NCBI RefSeq assembly: GCF_001544095.1
Contig: NZ_BCPT01000001.1
Span: 62,001 to 126,000, forward strand
Length of the DNA stretch: 64,000 nt
Reading direction: 5' to 3'
Source: Enterococcus casseliflavus NBRC 100478
GTDB taxonomy: Bacteria; Bacillota; Bacilli; Lactobacillales; Enterococcaceae
The notes below the pieces were generated by a model that ran no database searches, was not told where the DNA came from, and was given only the letters and a program-made list of their open reading frames with translations. Positions 52,320 through 61,201 of the stretch are shown piece by piece (the first letter of the stretch is position 1; every line of letters begins with the position of its first letter). The position numbers and the translations under genes were made by a program.

Positions 52320-53537
52320 TTGGATTTATGGCTTACAAATGTACAACTTGAGACGAGTTATTTAAAAGAAGGCGATTGGTCTTATGGAACCAAAACAGAA
52401 AATACAGCAATCGGGATCAATGATGAAAAAATAGCGGAGATCGTGCCGATGACCGAATGGCAGGCATCAAGCGAAGCGACGATCATTGATGGGGAAAATC
52501 AGTTATTGTTGCCAGGATTGATCGAAAAACATTGTCATTTGGACAAAAGTAAATTAGGTACTCCTTGGCGTCCAGTAACGCCCGCAGCTAGCTTGGTGGA
52601 ACGATTTGAAACTGAGATTCCCCAATTAGATGCCTTACCGTTATCAATCAAAGAACGCGGACAAGCGCTGATTGATTTAGAACTACCTCACGGTGCGGTG
52701 ATGTTCCGCTCACATATCGATATTGAACCAATGACTCAGCTGCGTTATTTTGATGCGATCACTGAATTAGTCGCCGAACAACCTTTTGGCTCGGAGTTGG
52801 TCTTATTCCCACAACATGGCTTATTGCGCTCAAATGCAGCTTCTTTGATTGAAGAAGCCTTAGCAACGGGCAAAGCTTCTTATATTGGCGGTGTTGATCC
52901 TTATACACTCGATCAAGATTATAAAACTTCCTTACGGACAACTTTTGAACTTGCTCAAAAAGGGCATGTCGGTATTGACCTCCATCTTCATGATCGGCAA
53001 GAAGCTGGCAGAGCGACCGTCAAAGAAATGATTCGTTTGACGAAGGAATTCAATATGCAAGGAAAAGTAGCGATTAGTCACGCCTTTGGTCTAAATGACT
53101 TTGAGGGAGAAGAACGCAAAGAAGTCTTTCAAGCCTTAGCAGACTTAGAGATCCATATCATTTCAAGTATTCCCATCAGCCCAGGAACGATCCCGCCACT
53201 GAAGGAATTGCAAAGCTATGGCGTGGCTGTTCATATCGGTTGCGACAATGTCTATGATTCTTGGTCTTCTCTTGGCGACGGTTCTTTACAAGAAAAACTG
53301 GCCCGCTATTTAGAGATTTTTGCCGTCAAAAGTCAGGAAGACTTGACGCAAGCCCTAGGTCTGGTTACTGATGGCAAAGTGCCCTTAGATAAAAACGGTG
53401 CGCAGCAATGGCCTAAGGTTGGTGATTCGGCTGATTTCTTGCTGACACCAGCTGCTTGTACGGCAGAATTCGTTGCCCGCAAAGGCTTCGTCAGCAAAAG
53501 TTTTTATCAAGGAACGGTTGTCTTTTCAGCTGATTAA
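52320..53537 (+). CDS. Amidohydrolase of the cytosine deaminase-like group
   Basis: A 405-residue metal-dependent hydrolase. 'LPGLIEKHCHLDKSK' near residue 68 is the CodA-type metal motif, and 'VAISHAFGLND' and 'HIGCDNVYDSWS' hold the later His and Asp ligands. This arrangement is shared by cytosine deaminase and related pterin, isoguanine or atrazine-type deaminases; the substrate is not defined. The start is TTG at 52320 with GAAGGCG upstream, a rare but acceptable choice as no ATG lies nearby. It ends in a hairpin. Confidence 0.78.
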   Translation: MDLWLTNVQLETSYLKEGDWSYGTKTENTAIGINDEKIAEIVPMTEWQASSEATIIDGENQLLLPGLIEKHCHLDKSKLGTPWRPVTPAASLVERFETEIPQLDALPLSIKERGQALIDLELPHGAVMFRSHIDIEPMTQLRYFDAITELVAEQPFGSELVLFPQHGLLRSNAASLIEEALATGKASYIGGVDPYTLDQDYKTSLRTTFELAQKGHVGIDLHLHDRQEAGRATVKEMIRLTKEFNMQGKVAISHAFGLNDFEGEERKEVFQALADLEIHIISSIPISPGTIPPLKELQSYGVAVHIGCDNVYDSWSSLGDGSLQEKLARYLEIFAVKSQEDLTQALGLVTDGKVPLDKNGAQQWPKVGDSADFLLTPAACTAEFVARKGFVSKSFYQGTVVFSAD

Positions 53538-53561
53538 ACTATCTGATAACAACGAAAAGAA

Positions 53562-53600
53562 AAGCCATTGTCTGAACTCAGCAGACAATGGCTTATTTCT
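53562..53600 (+). terminator. Terminator between amidohydrolase and esterase genes
   Basis: AAGCCATTGTCTG pairs perfectly with CAGACAATGGCTT over a 7-base loop; the flanks suit both directions. Confidence 0.8.
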
Positions 53601-53619
53601 TTCGATCATTAAACGTTTC

Positions 53620-54429
53620 TCAAAAATTCCATTTTACCCAATCAGCAAATAATTCTGGCCAACGGACAACCGACGCTTCCGTCCCATGTTGATCGCTGTT
53701 GGCGGTTTCTGGCGTTCCTAAACTTAACCCGTGACCGCCCCGAGGGAAAATGTGTAGCTCATAAGGTATATTAAATTTGCGCAGCTGTTCGGCAAAAAGG
53801 AGGCTGTTTTCCGCCAAGACTAATCCATCTTCTAACGTATGCCAAAGAAACGTTGGTGGTGTCTGTTCATTGACTAAAGTCTCTAAAGACAAGGCGGCTT
53901 TTTCTGTTTCGTAACGATCTGCTAATAATGAACGGAAGGAATCTTGGTGCCCAAGTTCACCACTAGATAAGACCGGATAACTCAACAGTAACCCGTTAGG
54001 TCGCCATTCTTCATTGGCTCCTTGTAAAGCCTCTGCTAGAAAAGGTTGCTGCCAAGACACACCCAGATTAGCAGCTAAGTGACCGCCAGCTGAAAAACCG
54101 GCAACAATGATTTTTTCAGGATCGACGTGCCAGACCTCATGATTGGTGCGCACAAGACGAACGGCAGCCGCCAATTCCTTTAAGGCTAACGGATAGACAG
54201 CCGGTTTGATACTATAATGCAACACAAAGGCTTGGAAACCAAAGCTCATCATTTTGATGGCGATGGGTTCCGCTTCACGATCCGACAACATTTCATAGCC
54301 GCCGCCAGGACAGATGATGACAGCTGATCGGACACGATCTGGTTCCATTTCAGGAGAATTTTCCATGACATACGTGGTTAAACTGGCTTGGCTTTCTGGT
54401 AAAAGTGCGGTTCTTTTTTCATGTATCAC
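53620..54429 (-). CDS. Alpha/beta-hydrolase esterase
   Basis: A 269-residue cytoplasmic esterase. The oxyanion loop is 'CPGGGYEMLS', the nucleophile Ser is in 'VAGFSAGGHLAANL', the acid is probably Asp in 'HTLEDGLV' and the His is in 'FPRGGHGLSL'. The pattern fits acetyl-xylan/oligosaccharide acetylesterases of the Axe2/BD-FAE type. The start is GTG at 54429 after GAGGCG. It follows the fucosidase gene by 10 bases and belongs to the same operon, so deacetylation of an imported sugar is the likely role. Confidence 0.82.
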   Translation of the reverse strand: MIHEKRTALLPESQASLTTYVMENSPEMEPDRVRSAVIICPGGGYEMLSDREAEPIAIKMMSFGFQAFVLHYSIKPAVYPLALKELAAAVRLVRTNHEVWHVDPEKIIVAGFSAGGHLAANLGVSWQQPFLAEALQGANEEWRPNGLLLSYPVLSSGELGHQDSFRSLLADRYETEKAALSLETLVNEQTPPTFLWHTLEDGLVLAENSLLFAEQLRKFNIPYELHIFPRGGHGLSLGTPETANSDQHGTEASVVRWPELFADWVKWNF

Positions 54430-54439
54430 GGATTGCGCC

Positions 54440-55906
54440 TCATTTCATTGTAATTTTATAGACGATTGGTTGGTCGGTTTCAATTGGTTCAAAAGTTAGT
54501 TGCAAGCCTTCATCGGTCACTTGCCAATCAATAGGCTGTTCTTCGTGTTCTAGAATCGTCACGGTTTGGATGATGCCGTGAAATTCTGGCAAATTTTGGT
54601 CTTTGGATTGTGCCAGTGCTTGGATCCTTGCGTGTCCATTCTCAGGACTTGCCATGCCAATCGCATACAACGCATCCCCCTGAACCGTAAAGCGGAAATC
54701 CTGGCTCGTGTATGTCGTCGCCTGTGCTTCTTGAAATTGGCCCGAAACTACGGTCGTGGGCCCTTCCCCTGCTTTGCGCCATGGTTTCGCTTCATAAATG
54801 GCTTCACCATTTACATCCAGCCACGCACCGATTTCTTTTAAGATCGCTTGATCTTTTTCTGGGATCGAACCATCCCCTTTCGGCCCGATATTCAAAAGGA
54901 GATTGCCGTTTTTACTGACGACTTCGATCAAATCCTGTAAAATCTCACGTGTTGTTTTATAATCCAATGTCGTGGTATAGCACCATGAATTACGAGCGAT
55001 TGCTGTGTCTGTTTGCCAGTAAAAAGGTTGTGGTTCGGCAAATTTCCCCCGTTCAATCTCCACGATACCGCTACCAAACATCATGGCATCGTGCTTGTAG
55101 CAAATACCAACTTGTTTGCCCCATTCAGCCCCACGATTGTAATAGTAAGCAGCGAAAAGTTGCAAATGCTCCTTGAAGGCTTCATGTTGGATCCACCAAT
55201 CAAAATACAGCAGCTCTGGTTGATAGTTGTCGACGAGTTCACAGGTTCTAAGCAGCCAATCATCTAAAAATTCTTTTGACGGGTATGGCTCGCTAAAGAG
55301 ACTTTCATGGTCTGGCTCTGGCATCGCTGGCCAGTAAAAGTCGCCTTTTGCCAACGGCTCCTTGATATCACTGTCAAAATCCTTACCGTGTCCCATAAAA
55401 AACCAATGTTCGGCACGATGAGATGAGGTACAAAAATGCAGGCCTTGCTCCTCTGCGGCTTCTTTTAGTTCCCCAAGAATATCTTTTTTCGGCCCCATAA
55501 CTGACGCATTCCATTCAGACAGTTCGCTTTTATACATCTGAAACCCGTCATGATGTTCTGCAACGGGAAAAAGATAATTGGCACCGGCTTGTTTGATCAA
55601 GCGAATCCATTCATTTGCATCAAATTTATCTGCGGTAAACATCGGAATAAAGTCTTTGTAGCCAAAGTTTTTTTGTGGACCATAGGTTTCAATATGGTGA
55701 TCATATTCTGGATGGCCTTTGATGTACATATTTCTTGAATACCATTCATTGTGAAAGGCTGGAACACTGTACAGTCCCCAATGAATGAAGACCCCAAATT
55801 TTGCTTTGCGGAACCATTCCGGTAGAACAAAAGCGCCCAATGACTGCCAATTTGGAAAAAAGGGGCCTTGATGTGCGACTTGCTGGATCGTTTCTACTGT
55901 GATCAT
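54440..55906 (-). CDS. Alpha-L-fucosidase (GH29)
   Basis: A 488-residue GH29 enzyme. 'WFRKAKFGVFIHWGLYSVPAF' and 'HHDGFQMY' are the substrate-binding strands, and the nucleophile Asp is in 'ELLYFDWW'. 'NLLLNIGPKGDGSI' marks the end of the barrel; a beta domain follows. No signal peptide is present, so it acts on imported fucosylated oligosaccharides. The ATG at 55906 overlaps the SGNH gene stop by 4 bases and GGAGG lies within that gene. The length is typical. Confidence 0.93.
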   Translation of the reverse strand: MITVETIQQVAHQGPFFPNWQSLGAFVLPEWFRKAKFGVFIHWGLYSVPAFHNEWYSRNMYIKGHPEYDHHIETYGPQKNFGYKDFIPMFTADKFDANEWIRLIKQAGANYLFPVAEHHDGFQMYKSELSEWNASVMGPKKDILGELKEAAEEQGLHFCTSSHRAEHWFFMGHGKDFDSDIKEPLAKGDFYWPAMPEPDHESLFSEPYPSKEFLDDWLLRTCELVDNYQPELLYFDWWIQHEAFKEHLQLFAAYYYNRGAEWGKQVGICYKHDAMMFGSGIVEIERGKFAEPQPFYWQTDTAIARNSWCYTTTLDYKTTREILQDLIEVVSKNGNLLLNIGPKGDGSIPEKDQAILKEIGAWLDVNGEAIYEAKPWRKAGEGPTTVVSGQFQEAQATTYTSQDFRFTVQGDALYAIGMASPENGHARIQALAQSKDQNLPEFHGIIQTVTILEHEEQPIDWQVTDEGLQLTFEPIETDQPIVYKITMK

Positions 55907-56559
55907 TGTTTTTCCTCCAAAATACCGACTGTTTCCAGCCATGTTTTTGCAATCAACACATGTCCTGCAGTCGAGGGGTGCACGCGATCACTGCTTAAGA
56001 CATAGGATGATTGATAAAGCAAAAAATCATCAAACTTTTCCTGCGTATCCCCTAAAAGGATACCATACTCTTGCGCTACTTTGGCAAGCACTTGTTGGTA
56101 ATTGGCAAGCATTTTTCTTAATGGATCTTCTTTGTTGGCTTCAACCATAAACGGGCTCAAAAGAATCATCCCTTTGACATTTGGCAAGGTCTGCTCGATC
56201 AAATCACGCAGCTCTGATTCAAATCTCTCGATCCCCACTAGTTCCGTTTGAGCAAAGGTTCCATCAAAATGCCGCCACACATCATTCACACCGATCATGA
56301 TCGTTACCCAATCTGGATGAAATGCCAACACATCATCCTTCCAGCGCTTCTTCAAATCGACAACCGTATCCCCACTGACACCCCGGTTGACGATCATTAA
56401 TTCCATTTGCGGGAGTAATGCTGTGGTATAGGCGTTGATCAGATGAACATAGCCGTCCCCCCATGAAGACCAACCTGCGGGTATCGCTTGATAATTTCGA
56501 TTGCTATCTGTGATCGAATCCCCCATAAAAAGCAAACGATCTTTTTTATCCACTATCAT
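55903..56559 (-). CDS. SGNH/GDSL-family esterase
   Basis: A 218-residue hydrolase. Block I 'FMGDSITD' has the nucleophile Ser, block III 'MIGVNDVW' the oxyanion Asn, and block V 'SDRVHPSTAGH' the Asp-His pair. There is no signal peptide. It resembles cytoplasmic carbohydrate esterases of the SGNH type. AAGGAGG precedes the ATG at 56559, and its stop overlaps the fucosidase ATG. Pairing it with a second esterase and a fucosidase suggests removal of acyl groups from the same glycan. Confidence 0.88.
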   Translation of the reverse strand: MIVDKKDRLLFMGDSITDSNRNYQAIPAGWSSWGDGYVHLINAYTTALLPQMELMIVNRGVSGDTVVDLKKRWKDDVLAFHPDWVTIMIGVNDVWRHFDGTFAQTELVGIERFESELRDLIEQTLPNVKGMILLSPFMVEANKEDPLRKMLANYQQVLAKVAQEYGILLGDTQEKFDDFLLYQSSYVLSSDRVHPSTAGHVLIAKTWLETVGILEEKQ

Positions 56560-56576
56560 TGTTTTCCTCCTTAAAG

Positions 56577-56614
56577 AAAGAAGACTGATCCGCTGGTGCT
56601 GGATCAATCTTCTT
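56577..56614 (-). terminator. Intra-operon hairpin after the solute-binding protein gene
   Basis: AAGAAGACTGATCC pairs with GGATCAATCTTCTT with one mismatch. It has little T-tract, so it may lower downstream expression or stabilise the 3' end of the binding protein mRNA rather than stop transcription. Confidence 0.5.
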
Positions 56615-56701
56615 AAGTGATTGCTTATCCAAAGGCTGTATACTCACTTTTGCCAAGGAACCGTTGGCAAATCACTCGAGCGATTCTTTGTTTGTTTTTG
56701 A

Positions 56702-58450
56702 TTAGTCCCCAAATTCTTTCGCTACTTCTATCCGTTTTTCGTTTTGATCTTTTGCATTGTTCATGTCAAATTCCAAAACGGTTTGATAGCCAAGACCATC
56801 TGCTGTTTCTTGCATTTCTTTTAGCAATTGGTCAAATTCTGCTTCATCTTTGGCAAAAACCATTCGCCAAGAGTACTCGATGATTGTCGCTTTGGCTTGG
56901 TTCCGCAACGTAGAGATCTCTGAACTATCTTCTGGCGCTACATAGCTGGCACCAGGGGCAACTAACAATTGGTCGTTCTCCTCTAAATAGCCAATGGTGG
57001 ATTCTGCACCACCCATATTTTTTGACCAATCTTCTTTTACAGGATCGGTTGTTTCATTTTGATAGCTTTCCCACATCGTATAAGCATAAGGGAAGCCTGT
57101 ATCAGGATTGATATCGATCGGTAATACCGTATTGACGTTGAGTGCAGATACGCCATCTTTGTAACTTCCGCCACCGTATTCTTCTGGCACATCCCCATCA
57201 CCATCTAGCAATGCTTGTTTTCCGAACTCAGTTAAGACAGGCTCGCCGTCTTTCATTTCCCAAGTCAACCCTTCTGGACCACTACTGCCGCTTGTTTGAG
57301 AAGAATTTGCTAACACACCTTCTGATGAGTAGAGCCAGTCAATGAAGGCTGCGATTCGCTCTGGGTCTTCGGCATTAGAACCGATCCCGATAAATTGTTT
57401 GCCACCGTATACTTCCGCACCATAAGAGAAGATTTTTTGATCTTGGATCGGTGCCAACATAAAGCCTTTTCCTTCAGTCAAGTTCGTGGTCGTATTAAAG
57501 GCCGCTTGACCTAACCAAGGCCACCATGAGAATAACACTTGTCCTTCTTGGAATTTTGCAAAAAGTGTATCGTAATTTTGCGTCGTTGATTCTGGGTCAA
57601 CTAAGCCCATTTGATTGGCTTCGAAGTAAAACTTAAGTGCACGAATATATTCAGAGTCACTATCGAGAATGCTTTGATAATCAGAACCATCCGCTTTTGC
57701 CAAGACAAATCCTGATTCATCGTACCCATAGTAGGTGACCAGCTGTTTGCCTGCATTCATCATGTTGCCGTCCCAATCGCTGAATAGAGAAAACCCATAA
57801 ACTTTTTTCCCAGAATCTGTTGTTGGATTGTCTTCTTGCATTTTTTGAATCACAGGAAGCAGGTCTTCCAATGTACCGATTTCTGGGTATCCTTGCTCCC
57901 CATAAAGATCCCAACGCACGTAAGCACCAAATGTAGGATCTAATCCTTCTGAAGGATCGGTGGCTTTTAATGTAGAAACGGAAGTTGGAAAGCCATATAG
58001 ACCATCGGCATCTTTGTTTAGATTTTGAACAGCCGCATCGAAGCGCTGAACGTTTTCCATAGTTTCATAATACTCGCTCGCATCGGTCAACAAACCAGCT
58101 TCAACCAGTTCGTTGTATTGTTGGCCATTATCAACAATGATCAAATCACCCAAATCGCCTGCTGCTGTTCTCGTTTGATAAAGGGTATCACCGTTTCCAG
58201 CAACGTTTGGTGCGATGATGTTCAATTCCATATTGAATTTATCCCGCACGATTTTGGCAAACCAACCTTCTTGCATCCCCATATAGTTGGCTAGCCCATT
58301 ATAGACATCGATCGTGATCGTTTCATCGTAGCCACTTTCGCTAGAAGCGGCATCTGTGTCAGATTCAGCTGCTCCTCCACAGCCGGCTAAACTACCTAGC
58401 AATGTCATGCTTAACAAACCTGTTGCTACATATTTCGACATTTTTTTCAT
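56702..58450 (-). CDS. Sugar-binding lipoprotein of a CUT1 ABC importer
   Basis: A 582-residue extracellular lipoprotein. A type II signal peptide ends in the lipobox 'SLAGC' with Cys24, followed by a Ser/Asp-rich tether. The rest resembles LplA/AlgQ-type large oligosaccharide-binding proteins, which are longer than usual sugar binders. AGAGGGAAG precedes the ATG. It is third in the importer operon after the two permeases. The ligand is probably an oligosaccharide handled by the glycosidases downstream. Confidence 0.88.
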   Translation of the reverse strand: MKKMSKYVATGLLSMTLLGSLAGCGGAAESDTDAASSESGYDETITIDVYNGLANYMGMQEGWFAKIVRDKFNMELNIIAPNVAGNGDTLYQTRTAAGDLGDLIIVDNGQQYNELVEAGLLTDASEYYETMENVQRFDAAVQNLNKDADGLYGFPTSVSTLKATDPSEGLDPTFGAYVRWDLYGEQGYPEIGTLEDLLPVIQKMQEDNPTTDSGKKVYGFSLFSDWDGNMMNAGKQLVTYYGYDESGFVLAKADGSDYQSILDSDSEYIRALKFYFEANQMGLVDPESTTQNYDTLFAKFQEGQVLFSWWPWLGQAAFNTTTNLTEGKGFMLAPIQDQKIFSYGAEVYGGKQFIGIGSNAEDPERIAAFIDWLYSSEGVLANSSQTSGSSGPEGLTWEMKDGEPVLTEFGKQALLDGDGDVPEEYGGGSYKDGVSALNVNTVLPIDINPDTGFPYAYTMWESYQNETTDPVKEDWSKNMGGAESTIGYLEENDQLLVAPGASYVAPEDSSEISTLRNQAKATIIEYSWRMVFAKDEAEFDQLLKEMQETADGLGYQTVLEFDMNNAKDQNEKRIEVAKEFGD

Positions 58451-58471
58451 TTTCTTCCCTCTTTCTTTTTA

Positions 58472-59404
58472 TTAACCTTTCACCGCACCCAACATAATTC
58501 CTTTGACAAAATACTTCTGGAATAGCGGATAAATGAACATGATTGGTAAAACAACAATGACTGAAACGGTCATGCGGATCGACGTCGGCGTCTGCGTTGT
58601 TGCTGCTGAAGCGATGCTGGAAAGTGATCCCGAGGTATTTTTGACCATTTGTGCCAACGAATTGGCTTGATTGATATACGTATAAAGAAGGTATTGCAAG
58701 GAGTAGAGACTTTGATCCGTAATGTAAATCAGTGTATCCTGGAAGGAATTCCATTGACCCACTGCCGAGAAAATCGCTACTGTTGCTAAAATCGGTGTAC
58801 AGTTGGGTAAAATTACCCGAAAGAATACTTGAATGATGCCAGCTCCATCCATTTCAGCTGCTTCTTGCAATGATTTGGGGATCGACTCAATATAGGTTTT
58901 CACCAAGATGATATTAAAGGGCTGAACGACAGCCGGCAAAATATAGACCCAAAAGTTATTCGTTAAACCTAATGTCTTCATCGTGATGAATAATGGAATC
59001 AACCCTGCATTGAAATACATTGTAATCACGACAAAGCGATACCAAAATTTTCGTTTCCACATTTTTTCTTGGGTAAACATGAAGCCTAAGAAGGCTGAAG
59101 CTAAGACAGTCGCGGCGGTACCAATCACCGTTCTAGCCACCGAAACCGTTGCGGCTAGAGGCAATCCTTTTAGCTGTAACACTTGACTATAGTTTTCAAA
59201 ATGGATCTCTTGTGGAAAAAAGCGAATTTGGCCTAACGCACTCAACTCATTATTACTGATTGAATTAATGATCAAGTAATAAAAGGGATACGCGCAAATC
59301 AACGTAATCAAAAAGAAAAAGGTATAATTGAGGATACTAAACGTCAGGTTTTCACGTTTGCGTACTTTTTTCGCCTTTTTCTTTTCACTAATCGATAGTT
59401 CCAT
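58472..59404 (-). CDS. CUT1 ABC importer permease (YtcP/LplC-like)
   Basis: A 310-residue permease with six transmembrane helices. The cytoplasmic coupling motif is visible as 'EAAEMDGAGIIQVFFRVILPNCTPIL' (E-A-A-x-D-G-A). It ends in 'FVKGIMLGAVKG', the typical C-terminus of LplC/YtcP proteins. GAGGAGG precedes the ATG, and the gene lies 15 bases after the first permease. It assembles with the other permease, and the ATPase must come from elsewhere, such as a shared MsmK-type protein. Confidence 0.9.
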   Translation of the reverse strand: MELSISEKKKAKKVRKRENLTFSILNYTFFFLITLICAYPFYYLIINSISNNELSALGQIRFFPQEIHFENYSQVLQLKGLPLAATVSVARTVIGTAATVLASAFLGFMFTQEKMWKRKFWYRFVVITMYFNAGLIPLFITMKTLGLTNNFWVYILPAVVQPFNIILVKTYIESIPKSLQEAAEMDGAGIIQVFFRVILPNCTPILATVAIFSAVGQWNSFQDTLIYITDQSLYSLQYLLYTYINQANSLAQMVKNTSGSLSSIASAATTQTPTSIRMTVSVIVVLPIMFIYPLFQKYFVKGIMLGAVKG

Positions 59405-59419
59405 TGATATCCTCCTCTT

Positions 59420-60361
59420 CTAAATAATGGATGTCCCCCGAATTTTTTTCGAAGCAATATTGACGATGGCTAACAAGGCAACAGAAATGACACTTTTTAG
59501 CATACTGATCGCGGTCGCTAGCGATAGACTATTTCCGCCCATCCCTAAATTGTAGACATACAAATCGAGGACTTGGATCGTGTTTCGATTGAATGCGTTT
59601 TGGAAGACAAAGTACTGATCCATTCCGTTGTTCAGCAAGTTGGCGATAGACAGCATCAACATCACAAGGAACGTCGGCATCAAGGCAGGTAGTGTGATAT
59701 GACGCATCAGGTGGAAACGATTCGCCCCATCGATTCGTGCCGATTCATACAATTCGGGGTCAATTCCTGAAATGCCTGCAAGATACATGATGGCACCCCA
59801 GCCCAAGCCTTTCCAAATATTCCAAAGACACATCATCAGCCACGTATGATTGCCGCTATCCAAAAATTTGACTGGATCGGTAACGAAGCCCCATTCTTGC
59901 AGCAACGTGTTTACCAGCCCTGTTGAAGAAAACAAGCTAAAGGCAATCGTATACACCAAAACCCAACTGATAAAATTCGGTAGCGTGGTCAGCGTTTGGA
60001 CCAAATTTTTAAACCATTTGCACTTGATTTCGTTCAGTAAAATGGCGAAGCCTACTGGTAGGATCGAAGTGGCGATCCCTAAAAAACTCATGGCAAAGGT
60101 GTTTTTCATTACTTGTACGATCTGATCCACTTGTGTTGGACTAGAGACAAGAAGTCGAAACCATTTGAAGCCTACGAACTCGCTGCGCGCTAAACCTAAT
60201 GCTGGTTTGTAATCATAAAGTGAATAAATCCATCCGTGCAAAGGAAAATAAGAGAACAAAAACACGAGAATCAGAAAGGGAACGATACATAAAAACAAAA
60301 TCTTCCCTTCTCGTGTCACCCGCTTATTTTTTCTTGGGACACTGCTTAGTTTACTTTCCAT
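59420..60361 (-). CDS. CUT1 ABC importer permease (LplB-like)
   Basis: A 313-residue permease with six transmembrane helices. 'LYESARIDGANRFHLMRHITLPALMPTF' is the E-x-A-x2-D-G-A coupling loop. The N-terminus 'YFPLHGWIYSLYDYKPALGL' is typical of LplB/YtcP-type polysaccharide importers. GGGGGAGG lies just before the ATG. It is the first gene of an operon that runs through the second permease, binding protein, SGNH esterase, fucosidase and esterase. Confidence 0.9.
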   Translation of the reverse strand: MESKLSSVPRKNKRVTREGKILFLCIVPFLILVFLFSYFPLHGWIYSLYDYKPALGLARSEFVGFKWFRLLVSSPTQVDQIVQVMKNTFAMSFLGIATSILPVGFAILLNEIKCKWFKNLVQTLTTLPNFISWVLVYTIAFSLFSSTGLVNTLLQEWGFVTDPVKFLDSGNHTWLMMCLWNIWKGLGWGAIMYLAGISGIDPELYESARIDGANRFHLMRHITLPALMPTFLVMLMLSIANLLNNGMDQYFVFQNAFNRNTIQVLDLYVYNLGMGGNSLSLATAISMLKSVISVALLAIVNIASKKIRGTSII

Positions 60362-60377
60362 TTTCCTCCCCCTTTTT

Positions 60378-60391
60378 TGTAACCGCTTTTA
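60378..60391. promoter_or_regulatory. cre-like site upstream of the importer operon
   Basis: Read on the minus strand, TAAAAGCGGTTACA fits the cre consensus TGNAARCGNWWWCA at all but the second base. It lies 17-30 bases before the permease start, in the leader, where CcpA could act as a roadblock. Confidence 0.5.
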
Positions 60392-60595
60392 CATTTTTAA
60401 TACTAGCACCTGAATGCTTATTTGCCACCTGTGAAAAATAGAGGTCAATCCGTACATTTTAGACTTCATTTTTCTTTTATTTATAAAGAACGTTGATCTA
60501 TCAATGTTTTCGCTAGAAACCGCTCGAATGGCAAGGCTTTCAAAATTTGTTTTTTGCGAGTACTATAGGAATATATCAATTTTGGAGGGATATAA

Positions 60596-61201
60596 ATGAA
60601 GTACAATCCTGATGGTCAACTGTACAAAATAACCACCGTTTTTTCACAATTCACATTGTTAAATTTACTATATATCATTAGCTGTTTGCCAATTATTACG
60701 ATTGGTGCTGCGACAGCTGCCCTTTATGAAGTGACGATTCGTTATGCGGATGAGGAGCGTGGTGAATTGATTGTAGGCTATGTGCGAGCGCTACGTGCAA
60801 ACTTTATGAAATCCACCGGTAGTTTTCTCCTTCTTGGGCTCCCCATGGTAGCACTACTGTATAGTAGCTTGTTTTGGTTTTCCTCAAAAACCATTCTTGC
60901 CAGTATTTTTGCTTTCGTTCTAATTGTTACAGCTATTTATCTGTTTATTGTGTTAGTCTATTGCCTTGCCTTAATTGGACGTTATGAAAACAGCTTTAGG
61001 CAAACACTAAAAAATGCGTTTCTGTTACCGATCGCGGACCCTATCCGTTCGTTAGCCCTCGCACTTATTCCTATCGCTGCGTTTTGTTTTGTTATTTTAT
61101 TTCCGTTGTTTAAATTTCTCTTGTTGATTTTTGGCTTTTCTTTTGTTATTTATTGTAGTTCGTTCCTGTTGCTTTCTATCTTTCGTAATCAACAAGCATG
61201 A
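60596..61201 (+). CDS. DUF624 (YesL-like) membrane protein
   Basis: A 201-residue protein with five to six transmembrane helices. The N-terminal 'NLLYIISCLPIITIGAATAALYEV' is the DUF624 signature. YesL-like proteins sit beside YesM/YesN two-component genes and CUT1 importers in many firmicutes, but their function is unknown; a role in signalling is possible. TTTGGAGGG precedes the ATG. Its stop overlaps the kinase start by four bases. Confidence 0.85.
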   Translation: MKYNPDGQLYKITTVFSQFTLLNLLYIISCLPIITIGAATAALYEVTIRYADEERGELIVGYVRALRANFMKSTGSFLLLGLPMVALLYSSLFWFSSKTILASIFAFVLIVTAIYLFIVLVYCLALIGRYENSFRQTLKNAFLLPIADPIRSLALALIPIAAFCFVILFPLFKFLLLIFGFSFVIYCSSFLLLSIFRNQQA

